A DNA stretch of 64,000 nucleotides from Rubrivivax sp. (GCA_022842595.1 JALHPF010000008.1:109173-173172); one strand, 5' to 3'. Counted from the stretch's first letter, positions 9,465 through 19,106 are shown. Notes: a model not told the origin generated them from the letters alone. Translations and numbers: made by a program.

Positions 9465-11219
9465 GTGAACCATCCCGTCATCCCGATTGCCGTCCAGGCA
9501 CTGCAAGCCCCCAGCGATCAACGCCGGCGTTCGCAGCCCCGAGGTCGCCAGGTCGAAGCCCAGGCACTGGCCGAAGTGCAGGCGGCGCTGAACCTCGCGG
9601 CCGGCACCCCGCCGCGACGTGAACTGCTGATCGAGTACCTGCATGCGATTCAAGACCACTTCCGGCAGCTGTCGGCCCCGCACATGGCAGCGCTGGCGCA
9701 GTGGATGGGGCTGGCGCAGACCGAGGTCTTCGAGGTCGCGAGCTTCTATCACCACTTCGACATCGTGCGCGAGAACGAGCACGGGCATGTGGCAGCCGCG
9801 CCGGCGCTGACGGTGCGGGTGTGCGACGGCCTGGCCTGCCAGCTGGCTGGCGCCGATGCGTTGCTGCAGCGCCTGCCGGCCCTGCTGGGCGCCGAGGTGC
9901 GTGTCATCCCCGCGCCCTGCATCGGCGCCTGCGACCGCGCCCCGGCCGTGCATGTGCACCAGCACCTGGTGGCCCCGGCGCAAGCCGAAGCGGTGCAGGC
10001 CGCCGTGGCCACCGGCCGGGTGCGGGCCGAGGCACCCGCCGTTCTGCCGCTGGCGGCGTATGTCGCCCAGGGCGGCTACGCCTTGCTGCGCGACTGCCTG
10101 GCCGGCCGGCGCAGCGTCGACAGCCTCATCACCACGCTCGAACACGCCGGCCTGCGCGGCCTGGGCGGCGCGGGCTTCCCCACCGGCCGCAAGTGGCGCA
10201 TCGTGCGCGAGCAGCCGGCGCCGCGCTGGATGGCGGTGAACATCGACGAAGGTGAACCCGGCACCTTCAAGGACCGCTGGTGCCTGGAGACCGACCCGCA
10301 CCGTTTCCTGGAAGGCATGCTGGTGGCGGCCTGGGCGGTGGACGCGGTGTGTGTCGTCGTCTACCTGCGCGACGAATATCACGGCGCGCGCGAGGCGCTG
10401 GAAGCCGAATTGCAGGCGCTGGCCGGATTCACAGCCTCGCCCGACTTCGCCGGACTGGCGCTGCCGAAGATCGAACTGCGCCGTGGCGCCGGCGCCTACA
10501 TCTGCGGCGAAGAAAGCGCGATGCTCGAATCGATCGAAGGCAAGCGCGGCATGCCGCGGCTGCGCCCGCCGTACGTTGCCCAGGTGGGCCTGTTCGGCCG
10601 GCCGACGCTGGTGCACAACCTGGAATCGCTGGTCTGGGTGCGTGAACTCGTCGAACGTGGCGGCGAGTGGTTCGCGGCGCAAGGCCGCCATGGCCGCAAG
10701 GGGCTGCGCCGCTTCTCGGTGTCGGGCCGCGTGAAGAACCCGGGCGTGAAGCTGGCCCCGGCCGGCATCACGCTGCGTGAACTGGTCGACGAATACTGCG
10801 GCGGCCTGCCCGACGGCCACCGCCTCTACGCCTACCTGCCGGGTGGTGCCTCGGGCGGCATCCTGCCGGCCAGCCTGGCCGACGTGCCGCTGGACTTCGA
10901 CACGCTGCAGCCACACGGCGCCTTCATCGGCTCGGCCGCGGTGATGGTGCTGACCGAAAGCGACAGCCACCGCGACCGCGCGATGGTCGCCGCACGCAAC
11001 CTGATGCAGTTCTTCGAACACGAAAGCTGCGGCCAGTGCACCCCCTGCCGTGCCGGCACAGCGCAGGCCAACCATCTGATGGCCGGCGAGCACTGGGACA
11101 CCGCGCTGATGGCCGAGCTTTCGCAGGTGATGCGCGACGCTTCCATCTGCGGCCTGGGCCAGGCCGCACCGAACCCGATGGACTGCGTCGTCCGCTACTT
11201 CCCGCACGAATTGAGCTGA
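9465..11219 (+). CDS. Formate dehydrogenase, fused gamma-beta subunit (FdsG-FdsB)
   Basis: The first ~150 residues are a NuoE-like thioredoxin-fold 2Fe-2S domain with cysteines in VCDGLAC and PCIGAC. The rest is a NuoF-like domain with the NADH/FMN motifs GLRGLGGAGFPTGRKW and GEPGTFKDR and a 4Fe-4S site ESCGQCTPCRAGT plus a distal Cys (ASICGLGQ). It passes electrons from the formate-oxidising subunit to NAD+. In Cupriavidus these are two proteins, FdsG and FdsB; here they form one chain. The GTG at 9465 gives 584 residues; an in-frame ATG at 9402 adds 21 atypical residues. Neither has a strong ribosome site. A weak TTGGAC/GATAGT promoter at about 9367-9396 would favour the GTG. FdsA follows after 14 bp. 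Confidence 0.9.
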   Translation: MNHPVIPIAVQALQAPSDQRRRSQPRGRQVEAQALAEVQAALNLAAGTPPRRELLIEYLHAIQDHFRQLSAPHMAALAQWMGLAQTEVFEVASFYHHFDIVRENEHGHVAAAPALTVRVCDGLACQLAGADALLQRLPALLGAEVRVIPAPCIGACDRAPAVHVHQHLVAPAQAEAVQAAVATGRVRAEAPAVLPLAAYVAQGGYALLRDCLAGRRSVDSLITTLEHAGLRGLGGAGFPTGRKWRIVREQPAPRWMAVNIDEGEPGTFKDRWCLETDPHRFLEGMLVAAWAVDAVCVVVYLRDEYHGAREALEAELQALAGFTASPDFAGLALPKIELRRGAGAYICGEESAMLESIEGKRGMPRLRPPYVAQVGLFGRPTLVHNLESLVWVRELVERGGEWFAAQGRHGRKGLRRFSVSGRVKNPGVKLAPAGITLRELVDEYCGGLPDGHRLYAYLPGGASGGILPASLADVPLDFDTLQPHGAFIGSAAVMVLTESDSHRDRAMVAARNLMQFFEHESCGQCTPCRAGTAQANHLMAGEHWDTALMAELSQVMRDASICGLGQAAPNPMDCVVRYFPHELS

Positions 11220-11233
11220 GACCTGAACGCCCC

Positions 11234-14104
11234 ATGAACGCCATCACCCTAGCCGAGCAAGCCCGCCTGGCCGCCCGCGAGATCACGTTCACGCTCGACG
11301 GCCGCGAGGTCTGCGCCCGTGAAGGCGAAACCCTGCTGACCGTGGCCGACCGCGAAGGCGCCGAGGTGCCGCGCCTTTGCCATGCCGACGGCCTGACGCC
11401 GGCCGGCAACTGCCGTTCCTGCGTGGTGGAAGTGGCCGGTGAACGGACGCTGGCGGCTTCGTGCTGCCGTGCCGTGCAGCCCGGCATGCAGGTGCAGACG
11501 GCCAGCCCGCGTGCGCGCAGCGCCCAGCGCCTGGTGGTCGAACTGCTGCTGGCCGACACGCGTGCCGCCAGCCTGCCCGCCGGCAACGAGCTCACGCACT
11601 GGGCCGACGAATTGGGGGTGGCCACCGCGCCGTCGGCCAGCCGCTTCAAGGCCCGCGCGCCGCACACGCCGGACCCCAGCCACGCCGCCATCACCTTCAA
11701 CGCCGACGCCTGCATCCAGTGCACCCGCTGCCTGCGCGCCTGCCGCGACGAGCAGGTCAACGACGTCATCGGCCTGGCGCTGCGCGGGGCGCAGGCGAAG
11801 ATCGTGTTCGACCAGGCCGATCCGATGGGTGCCTCCAGCTGCGTGGGCTGCGGTGAATGTGTGCAGGCCTGCCCCACCGGAGCGCTGTCTTCCAAGGCCA
11901 TGCCCGAGCCGGTGGTGGCCGACAAGCAGGTCGATTCACTCTGCCCCTACTGCGGCGTGGGCTGCCAGGTGACCTACACCGTGAAGGACGACGCCATCGT
12001 CGACGTGCAGGGCCGCGACGGCCCGGCCAACGAAGGGCGTCTGTGCGTGAAGGGCCGCTATGGCTACGACTACGCGCGCAACCCCGAACGCCTGACGGTG
12101 CCGCTGGTGCGACGCCAAGGCGCGCCCAAGCAGCCCGGCCGTGTGCTGGCCCCACACGAGATCGCCGACGTGTTCCGCGAAGCCACCTGGGAAGAAGCGC
12201 TGGCGCTGGCCGGTGGTGGCCTGGCGCGCATCCGCGACACGCATGGCAGCCATGCGCTGGCGGGCTTCGGTTCTGCCAAGGGCAGCAGCGAAGAGGCCTA
12301 CCTCTTCCAGAAGCTCGTGCGGCTGGGCTTCGGCACGCACAACGTCGACCATTGCACGCGGCTGTGCCATGCGTCCAGCGTCGCGGCGCTGCTCGAAGGC
12401 CTGGGTTCGGGGGCGGTCAGCAACCCGGTGCGCGATGTCGTGCACGCCGAAGTGGTGGTGATCATCGGCGCCAACCCCACCGTCAACCACCCGGTGGCGG
12501 CCACCTGGATCAAGAACGCAGCGCAGGCCGGCACCAAGCTGGTCCTGATCGACCCGCGCCACAACGCGCTGACGCGCCACGCCCACCGCCACTTGCGCTT
12601 CAAGCCGGGCGGCGACGTGGCGCTGCTGAACGCGATGATGCATGTCATCGTGGCCGAAGACCTGGTCGACCACGCCTTCGTCGAAGCCCGCACCGAGGGC
12701 TTCGCGGCCCTGGCTGAACACCTGAAGGCCTTCAGCCCCGAAGCGATGGCACCGCTGTGCGGCATCGAGCCCGCGGCCATCCGGGATGTGGCCCGCCTCT
12801 TCGCCACCAGCCGCGCGTCGATGATCCTGTGGGGCATGGGCGTCAGCCAGCATGTGCACGGCACCGACAACGCACGTTGCCTGATCGGCCTGTCGCTGCT
12901 GACCGGGCAGATCGGCCGCCCCGGTACCGGCCTGCACCCGCTGCGCGGTCAGAACAACGTGCAGGGAGCTTCCGACGCCGGGCTGATCCCGATGATGTAC
13001 CCCGACTACCAGCGTGTCACCGACACCGGGGCACGCGCCCGCATGGCGCAGGCCTGGGGTGTTCCTGAAGAGTGGCTGAGCCTGCAGCCCGGCCTGACTG
13101 TGGTGGAAGTGATGCACGCCGCCGCGGCCGGCCGCCTGAAGGGCCTGTACGTGATGGGCGAGAACCCGGCGATGAGCGACCCCGACGCCCACCATGCACG
13201 CGAGGCCCTGGCTTCGCTGGACCTGATGGTGGTGCAGGACATCTTCATGACCGAAACCGCCTGCCTGGCCGACGTGGTGCTGCCAGCCAGCAGCTTTGCC
13301 GAGAAGACCGGCAGCTTCACCAACACCGATCGCACCGTGCAGATGGCGCGGCCGGCCCTCAACCCGCCGGGCCAGGCGCGCCAGGACATTGCCATCCTCA
13401 TCGACATGGCGCGTGAACTGGGGCTGGACTGGTCGGGCTATGGCAACCCGCACAGCGACGCCCCGGCCGTGGTGGGCGCGGTGTTCGACGAGATGCGCCG
13501 CGCCATGCCCAGCATCGGCGGCATCACCTGGGCGCGTTTGCAGGCCGAAGAGGCCGTCACCTACCCCTGCGAAAACGAAGGCGACGCGGGCGAGCCGGTG
13601 GTCTTCACCAGCAGCTTCCCCACGCCCAGCGGCCGCGGCCGCTTCGTGCCGGCCGGCCTGGTGCCCAGCGCCGAGGTGCCCGACCTGGACTACCCGCTGG
13701 TGCTGAGCACCGGCCGCCAGCTGGAACACTGGCACACCGGCAGCATGACCCGGCGCAGCCATGTGCTGCACACGCTGGAACCCGAACCGGTGGCCTGGAT
13801 GCACCCGGCCGACATGGCGCGCGTGGGTGTGCAAGCCGGCGAACCGGTGACGCTTCAGACGCGGCGCGGCAGCGTGTGCCTGTACGCCCGCGCCGACGAA
13901 AGCGCGCAGCCGGGCATGGTGTTCGTGGCCTTCTGCTGGGCCGAGGCTGCGGTGAACGAACTGACGCACCCGGCGCTGGACCCGGTGGCGAAGATTCCGG
14001 GATTCAAGGTCTGCGCGGTGCGTGCAATGGCGGGTGGAGTGGTGGGCGGGGCGGTTTCGGCCTCTCGGGCGGCGACTGCAGAGGCGAACAAGGGCCCGCA
14101 CTGA
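11234..14104 (+). CDS. fdsA: NAD-dependent formate dehydrogenase catalytic subunit FdsA
   Basis: 956 residues, the family's usual size. It oxidises formate to CO2 at a molybdenum bis-MGD centre. Visible cofactor sites: 2Fe-2S (C49, C60, C63, C77/78), two ferredoxin 4Fe-4S clusters (C160/163/166/170 and C203/206/209/213), and the 4Fe-4S next to the Mo site (CPYCGVGC from C237, plus C271). The catalytic residue is Cys378 in VDHCTRLCHASS, so no selenocysteine is needed; its position matches that in Cupriavidus necator FdsA. The start was chosen where similarity begins (MNAITLAEQ). The accessory genes fdsC/fdhD and fdsD, which normally follow, are absent; the next gene is on the other strand. Confidence 0.95.
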   Translation: MNAITLAEQARLAAREITFTLDGREVCAREGETLLTVADREGAEVPRLCHADGLTPAGNCRSCVVEVAGERTLAASCCRAVQPGMQVQTASPRARSAQRLVVELLLADTRAASLPAGNELTHWADELGVATAPSASRFKARAPHTPDPSHAAITFNADACIQCTRCLRACRDEQVNDVIGLALRGAQAKIVFDQADPMGASSCVGCGECVQACPTGALSSKAMPEPVVADKQVDSLCPYCGVGCQVTYTVKDDAIVDVQGRDGPANEGRLCVKGRYGYDYARNPERLTVPLVRRQGAPKQPGRVLAPHEIADVFREATWEEALALAGGGLARIRDTHGSHALAGFGSAKGSSEEAYLFQKLVRLGFGTHNVDHCTRLCHASSVAALLEGLGSGAVSNPVRDVVHAEVVVIIGANPTVNHPVAATWIKNAAQAGTKLVLIDPRHNALTRHAHRHLRFKPGGDVALLNAMMHVIVAEDLVDHAFVEARTEGFAALAEHLKAFSPEAMAPLCGIEPAAIRDVARLFATSRASMILWGMGVSQHVHGTDNARCLIGLSLLTGQIGRPGTGLHPLRGQNNVQGASDAGLIPMMYPDYQRVTDTGARARMAQAWGVPEEWLSLQPGLTVVEVMHAAAAGRLKGLYVMGENPAMSDPDAHHAREALASLDLMVVQDIFMTETACLADVVLPASSFAEKTGSFTNTDRTVQMARPALNPPGQARQDIAILIDMARELGLDWSGYGNPHSDAPAVVGAVFDEMRRAMPSIGGITWARLQAEEAVTYPCENEGDAGEPVVFTSSFPTPSGRGRFVPAGLVPSAEVPDLDYPLVLSTGRQLEHWHTGSMTRRSHVLHTLEPEPVAWMHPADMARVGVQAGEPVTLQTRRGSVCLYARADESAQPGMVFVAFCWAEAAVNELTHPALDPVAKIPGFKVCAVRAMAGGVVGGAVSASRAATAEANKGPH

Positions 14105-14118
14105 TCGGCAGTGCGGGT

Positions 14119-14161
14119 GGGCGGGCAGCGGTTCGCCGCCCGTCTCGGGCGTTTGCGCCCG
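14119..14161. terminator. Tandem GC hairpins after fdsA
   Basis: Two adjacent inverted repeats follow the fdsA stop: GGGCAGCGG/TTCG/CCGCCC and CGGGCG/TTTG/CGCCCG. Neither is followed by a T-run, so this is not a classical intrinsic terminator. They could help end or stabilise the formate dehydrogenase transcript. Between here and the cardiolipin synthase stop I see nothing else that I can name. Confidence 0.35.
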
Positions 14162-14254
14162 TGAGCTTCTGCTCGTTGCCAGGGCGACCCTGGTAGGGTC
14201 TTCGGCTGAAGGGCCGGTTTCCGGCCTCGGGGGACTCCGGTGTTCAGGGCCAGC

Positions 14255-15544
14255 CTACAGCTGGCTGTGCAGCAGACCAGCCAGCCATTCCAGCGCACGC
14301 TCGGACCATGGCCGGGCCTGCCACTCGGCCAGGCTGACCGGGCGTGACTTCGCCCAGTCGTCGTCGAACACGCGCTGCTGCTCGAGCCCGAAACCAGGGT
14401 CCAGCACATTCAGGTTGGCCTCGTCGTTGAGGCGGAAGGATCGGTTGTCGAAGTTGGTCGACCCCACCGATGCGAAGCGGCCGTCGACGACCAGACTCTT
14501 GACGTGAAACATGGTCGGCTGGTACTCGGCAATCTGCACGCCCGCTGCCAGCATCGGCCCCCAGGTGCCACGCGACGCCTGGCGCACGATTTCGGCGTCG
14601 ATGTGCGCGTTCGGCGTGATCACGCGCACCTTCACGCCGCGGCGGGCCGCCTTGATGAGGATGGCAACGGTCATCTCGTCGGGCACGAAGTAGGCGCTGG
14701 CGAGGTCGATGCTGGTGCGCGCCGCGGTGAGCGACAGCATGTACATCAGATGCATGCTTTCGCTGCCGCCGCTGGGCGAACTGCTGAACATCTGGGCGGC
14801 CAGTTTCCCCGCGGGCTTCAGCGCCGGGAAATAGGCATCGCCGTGCAGCACCTTGCCGGTGGCACGCATCCAGTTGTCCAGGAAGACAGACTGCATCTGC
14901 GCCACCACCGGGCCCTCGACGCGGAAGTGCGAATCACGCCATTCCTCGGCGTTGCGCGCCCGTCCGCGCCAGGGGTCGGCAATGCCGACCCCGCCGGTGA
15001 AGCCGACGCGGCCATCGACGACCAGCAACTTGCGGTGCGTGCGGTTGTTCAGGCGGTCCAGGGTCGTCCAGTGCGGCTCGTGGAAGCGCTTGACCTCGAT
15101 GCCGGCTCGTTCCAGTTCGTCCAGCAGCACCTGTTCCATCTTCAGGCTGCCCACCCAGTCCAGCAGCACGTGCACCCGCACGCCGGTGCGGGCGCGCTCG
15201 GCCAGCGCCTCGACGAACTCGCGACCGATGCTGCCCGACCAGTAGATGTAGGTCTCGAAGGTGATCGTGGTGGTGGCGCCACGCACCGCGGCCAGCATCG
15301 CGGCGAAGATCTGGTCGCCATTGAGCAGGGTGTCGACGCGGTTGCCCTCGACCAGCGGCGGGCCGAGCAGGCTGCTCAGGGAACGGCGGAATTCGCCGTC
15401 GTCGCTTTCGTACAGCCGGGGCAGTTCCTGGCGCAGCTTCTGTTCACCACTGCCCAGGTTCTGCGCCAGCAGCACCCCGACCAGAGTGCACAACACCGTG
15501 ATCACGACCCATCCCGCCCGGGACTGTAGCCATCGCCGCATCAA
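14255..15544 (-). CDS. Phospholipase D-like cardiolipin synthase (ClsB type)
   Basis: 429 residues with an N-terminal membrane anchor (about residues 11-27) and two HKD motifs: H170-K172-D177 in THRKLLVVDGRVGFTGG and H347-K349-D354 in FHVKSLVVDGRFASVGSTN. Both are complete, so the enzyme should be active. Family role: transfer of phosphatidyl groups to form cardiolipin in the inner membrane; related PLD proteins act on other phosphodiesters. A single N-terminal membrane segment resembles ClsB/ClsC rather than ClsA. It stands alone, facing the fdsA gene, and is divergent from the acylase. Start: ATG-ATG at 15544/15541; either is possible. Confidence 0.88.
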   Translation of the reverse strand: MMRRWLQSRAGWVVITVLCTLVGVLLAQNLGSGEQKLRQELPRLYESDDGEFRRSLSSLLGPPLVEGNRVDTLLNGDQIFAAMLAAVRGATTTITFETYIYWSGSIGREFVEALAERARTGVRVHVLLDWVGSLKMEQVLLDELERAGIEVKRFHEPHWTTLDRLNNRTHRKLLVVDGRVGFTGGVGIADPWRGRARNAEEWRDSHFRVEGPVVAQMQSVFLDNWMRATGKVLHGDAYFPALKPAGKLAAQMFSSSPSGGSESMHLMYMLSLTAARTSIDLASAYFVPDEMTVAILIKAARRGVKVRVITPNAHIDAEIVRQASRGTWGPMLAAGVQIAEYQPTMFHVKSLVVDGRFASVGSTNFDNRSFRLNDEANLNVLDPGFGLEQQRVFDDDWAKSRPVSLAEWQARPWSERALEWLAGLLHSQL

Positions 15545-15768
15545 GCTGTGTCTCCTGTCTTTCGCATAGGCATCACGCGCCAGTATCGGTGCCCGGGCCG
15601 CCGCGGTTTGTAGGCCGCGGCCGCGTGAAGGCCGGGTCGATGCGGATGCGCAGGCCGCGTTGCCCCTGAGGCGCCAGCAGGCGGACTGCAGCTACATTGA
15701 ATGCGCCCAAAAAATCACTGGCGAACCGCGCAGCCTTGCGTGCAGTCCACCGTCCACAGGAGACCCCC

Positions 15769-18183
15769 ATGCGCATCCAGCCCCTTCGTTTCCAGCCCGA
15801 CCTCCTGGCGGTCTGCGCGGCTTCGGCCTGTCTGCTGTCCGCCAGCCTGTCCCATGCGGCCAAACCGCCGCTCAATTACGACGCGCAGATCTCGCGCACG
15901 AGCTTCGGCATCCCGCACATCCAGGCCACCAACTGGGGCAGCCTGGGCTATGGCTACGGCCATGCCTTCGCGCAGGACAACGCCTGCGTGCTGGCGCGCG
16001 AGATGCTTGCGGCCAATGGCACGCAGTCGCGCTACTTCGGCAGTTCGACACTGGCCTCGGACTGGGTCTACAAGATGGTCAACGCCGATGCGCGCGTGGA
16101 TGCGGCCTGGGCCGCCGTCGACCAGGAAACGCGCGACCTGCTCACGGGCTACGCCGCTGGTTTCAATCGCTACCTGCGCGACACCGGCGTGGCGGCCTTG
16201 CCAGCCGACTGCCGCGGCCAGGCCTGGGTGCAGCCGATGACTGGCAAGGACTCGATGCGGGTGCTGCGAAAACTGCTGGTGCGCGCCAGCACGGGCAACT
16301 TCGTCAATTCGCTGGTGGGTGCCGTGCCGCCGGCTGCCGTGGCTGCTGCCCAGCCCGGCATCGAGGGCGAGGCACGGCAGACAGCCCTGGCCGAGGTCAG
16401 CGCCACCGAGGCTGCGATGACGCTCGACCCCGCCGACCTGCCCGACTTCACCCCCGAGCGCTTCGGCAGCAACGCCGTGGGCCTCGGCGGCGACCTGACG
16501 GGTGGTGCCGGGGCGTTGCTGGGCAACCCGCATTTCCCCTGGTTCGGCATCGAACGCTTCTACGCCGTGCACCTGACCATCCCTGGCCAGTACGACGCGA
16601 TGGGCGCTTCGATCTACGGCTTCCCGCTGGTCAACATCGGCTTCAACCGCCACGTGGCCTGGAGCCACACCGTGTCCACCGCGCGCCGCTTCGTGCTGCG
16701 CGAACTGGCCATCGCCCCGGGCCAGCCCACGTCCTACGTCGTCGACGGTCAGGTCGTCGCGATGCAGCCCGAGACGGTCAGCGCCGACCTGCGCCTGGCC
16801 GACGGCAGCGTGGTGCCGGCCAGCCACACCTTCTGGCAGACGCGGTACGGTCCGGTGTTGATCCCGGCGGCACCCGCCGCCTGGACCACCACCCGCGCCT
16901 ATGCGCTGACTGACGTGAATCTGGAAAACACGCGCGCCTTCCGCCAGTACCGCGAGATGGGCACAGCGCGCAACCTGGGCGAATTCAGTGCCACGCTGCG
17001 TCGCCATGTCGGGCTGCCCTGGGTCAACACCATCGCTGCCGACAGCGCCGGCAACGCCTACTACGGCGACATGGGCTCGATGCCAAACGCTTCGAATGCC
17101 AAGCTCGCGGCCTGCATCAAGCCGGGGCTGTCGCAGGCGCTGGCCGCGTCGCGGCTGTACGCGCTGGACGGTTCGACGGCGGCCTGCGACCTGGGCACCG
17201 ACGCCGACGCGCCGGAACCCGGCATCTTCGGCGCGTCCAGCATGCCCGAGCTGACGCGCCGCGACTACGTCCAGAACTCCAACGACAGCTACTGGCTGGC
17301 CAACCCCGCGGCGCGGCTGGAGGGCTATTCGCAGATCATCGGCGCCGACGAGAACCGACCGCAGGGCCTGCGCACCCGGCTGGGCATCACGCAGATCCGC
17401 GACCGCCAGGCCGGCAGCGACGGCCTGCCAGGCGCCGGCTTCACCCGCCAGTGGCTGCAGGACGTGCTGTACGGCAACCGCCACTACAGCGCCGAGATCA
17501 TGCTCGACGGCGTGCTGCAGCTCTGCGGATCGCAGAACCCCATCGTGCCGGTGGGTGCGCAGTCGGTCAACGTGGGCCCGGCCTGCACGGTGCTGGCCGC
17601 CTGGGACCGACGCAACAACACCACCAGCGTCGGCGCGCATGTCTGGACCGAGCTGTGGCGTCGGCTCTCTGGCGTGACCGGCATCTACGCCGTGCCCTTC
17701 GACGCGGCCGACCCGGTGAACACGCCGCGCAACCTGGCCACTGCCAACCCTGCCATCGTGACGCGGGTGATGAGCGAACTGGCGGCCACGGTCCAGTTCT
17801 TTGACACCAATGGCATCCCGCTCAACCGGCCCTGGGGACAGGTGCACTTCGACACGCGCAACGGCGAACGCATCCCCGTGCATGGCGGCAGCGGTGTCTC
17901 GGGGGTCTACAACGCGATCACCTCGTCCACTCTGGTGCCGGGCGTGGGCAATACCCCCATTCTGGGCGGTTCGAGCTACATCCAGTCGGTGACCTTCACC
18001 CCCAGCGGCCCCCAGGCCCGCGCTGTCGTGACGTATTCGCAGTCGTCCGATCCGGCCAACCCGCACTATGCGGACCAGACCCGGCTGTTTTCGAACTACG
18101 GCTGGGTTTCGTTGCCGTTTGCCGAGGGCGACATCCGCCGCGACCCGAACCTGACGGTCCTGAGGCTGCGTGAGCGGCGCTGA
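15769..18183 (+). CDS. Secreted penicillin-amidase-family acylase
   Basis: 804 residues, Ntn-hydrolase superfamily. Signal peptide about 1-30 (LLAVCAASACLLSASLSHA). The alpha chain region is followed by FGSNAVGLGG, in which Ser234 would become the catalytic N-terminal nucleophile of the beta chain after self-cleavage. The downstream GNPHFPW and FNRHVAWSHT segments are typical of this family. Relatives include acyl-homoserine-lactone acylases (PvdQ, QuiP) and aculeacin A acylase, so the substrate could be a quorum signal, a lipopeptide or a beta-lactam side chain; the sequence alone does not decide. A good AGGAG site sits just before the ATG at 15769. A 183-bp dispersed repeat begins about 50 bp after the stop. 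Confidence 0.9.
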   Translation: MRIQPLRFQPDLLAVCAASACLLSASLSHAAKPPLNYDAQISRTSFGIPHIQATNWGSLGYGYGHAFAQDNACVLAREMLAANGTQSRYFGSSTLASDWVYKMVNADARVDAAWAAVDQETRDLLTGYAAGFNRYLRDTGVAALPADCRGQAWVQPMTGKDSMRVLRKLLVRASTGNFVNSLVGAVPPAAVAAAQPGIEGEARQTALAEVSATEAAMTLDPADLPDFTPERFGSNAVGLGGDLTGGAGALLGNPHFPWFGIERFYAVHLTIPGQYDAMGASIYGFPLVNIGFNRHVAWSHTVSTARRFVLRELAIAPGQPTSYVVDGQVVAMQPETVSADLRLADGSVVPASHTFWQTRYGPVLIPAAPAAWTTTRAYALTDVNLENTRAFRQYREMGTARNLGEFSATLRRHVGLPWVNTIAADSAGNAYYGDMGSMPNASNAKLAACIKPGLSQALAASRLYALDGSTAACDLGTDADAPEPGIFGASSMPELTRRDYVQNSNDSYWLANPAARLEGYSQIIGADENRPQGLRTRLGITQIRDRQAGSDGLPGAGFTRQWLQDVLYGNRHYSAEIMLDGVLQLCGSQNPIVPVGAQSVNVGPACTVLAAWDRRNNTTSVGAHVWTELWRRLSGVTGIYAVPFDAADPVNTPRNLATANPAIVTRVMSELAATVQFFDTNGIPLNRPWGQVHFDTRNGERIPVHGGSGVSGVYNAITSSTLVPGVGNTPILGGSSYIQSVTFTPSGPQARAVVTYSQSSDPANPHYADQTRLFSNYGWVSLPFAEGDIRRDPNLTVLRLRERR

Positions 18184-18231
18184 CGTGGCTGACGACGTCG
18201 TCGACCCACATCCGCGTCGGGATCAGGGCCT

Positions 18232-18414
18232 TGATGCAGGACTGGATTCGTTCCGGCGAGTATGGCGGGGTCTGCCTCGGGGCACCGCTGCCGCATCACT
18301 CCGTGGCCAGACGAACCCGGTCCTCACAGGGCCGGACTCCAGCGCAAACGCCGTTGAACGTCGGTGCGGTCGACGGCGGTGTCAGCGGCGCCCCGCCGGT
18401 TCGCCGGCCGCCAC
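18232..18414 (+). repeat. Dispersed ~180 bp repeat, copy A
   Basis: By eye it is a direct repeat of 22844-23020, about 80-85% identical over its whole length. Well conserved blocks are CTGGATTCGTTCCGGCG, TCTGCCTCGGGGCACCGCTG and GCCGTTGAACGTCGGTGCGG. A one-base indel between the copies breaks every reading frame, so it is not being kept as a protein. It starts about 50 bp after the acylase stop. No terminal inverted repeats or flanking duplications are clear. Possibly an intergenic repeat family or the worn end of a mobile element. Confidence 0.75.
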
Positions 18415-19010
18415 GACTCCGCGAGGATGGTCTACTTCACCGCAGTAGCGATCGATTGGCGGGACGCCCCGCGGGTCGTGCATTGATGGTAGACGGCCGC
18501 TAACCCGACGAAGAGGAGGTCCCCCGTCGGCTCAGGCCGCCCGCCGGGGTTCGCGCCTTGACAGCCCCGTGGGCGCTATGCACGAAACAACCCGCACTTG
18601 CCCCGCCCACCGATCGTCCTGGTCCGCGCGCAATCCGAGGTGAGGCGGCTACATGGGTCAAGCCACTTGTAACAGCCCAGCTTGAGAATTGAATGGCTGT
18701 CCAAGCCCTGGCTGCAAAACAGCCCAAACAGAAACTTGAAGTTCTCATCACAGGAATTGCGGAGCAATCCACGAACTCAACCTGCCGAGTTGCTTTTGGA
18801 TACGAATTCGACCTGAGCTCGGGGTCTGTCACCCTGAATTAGAGGGTTGTTTCGGTTCGAACAGGCCGAAAAACCCGCCACTCGAACCCTAACGACCCAT
18901 GAGTGTGGCCACGGCCGCCTGACGCGCCCACGGGCTCATGCCAGTTGTGCAGCAACATGTGTTTCATTGCGTGTTTCCGGCAGGCAGAAGCCCTAAGCCG
19001 ACGCTAGAGT
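18415..19010. other. Gene-poor stretch with lower-GC patch
   Basis: No gene can be supported with confidence. From about 18650 to 18900 the sequence is clearly less GC-rich than its neighbours. It contains a 49-codon frame at 18693-18842 beginning MAVQALAAKQ and ending FDLSSGSVTLN, with no good ribosome site. It could be a small gene or the tail of a lost one. A TTTCGG/CCGAAA inverted repeat follows at about 18850-18874. The rest probably holds the promoter of the riboswitch transcript. Confidence 0.3.
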
Positions 19011-19013
19011 TCA

Positions 19014-19106
19014 CGCCACTGTCAACGGCAAACCCTGCGAAAGCGGGGGACGCAAAGTCATCGGTCTAAAGGGCTTCGGTCCCAGGACGGCTGGACTGCC
19101 AGTGAA
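19014..19106 (+). promoter_or_regulatory. Cyclic di-GMP-I (GEMM) riboswitch
   Basis: The order of conserved blocks matches the class I c-di-GMP aptamer: GGCAAACC, then CTGC-GAAA-GCGG (GAAA tetraloop), then GGGGACGCAAAG, then CGGTCTAAAGGG with a CTTCGG loop (tetraloop receptor side), then AGGACGGCTGGACTGCC closing the outer stem. It lies 150 bp upstream of a secreted subtilase gene in the same direction. A further hairpin, TGATCT/AGATCA at about 19116-19137, follows and could belong to the expression platform. I see no T-run, so whether c-di-GMP turns the gene on or off, and at which step, cannot be read from the sequence. Confidence 0.88.

Noticed and set aside
9333..11207. A 624-codon minus-strand frame opposite the formate dehydrogenase gene
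   Set aside because: Antisense of a gene with all its cofactor motifs; no domain or ribosome site of its own. The same holds for long antisense frames over fdsA, the acylase, aroG and the M13 gene.
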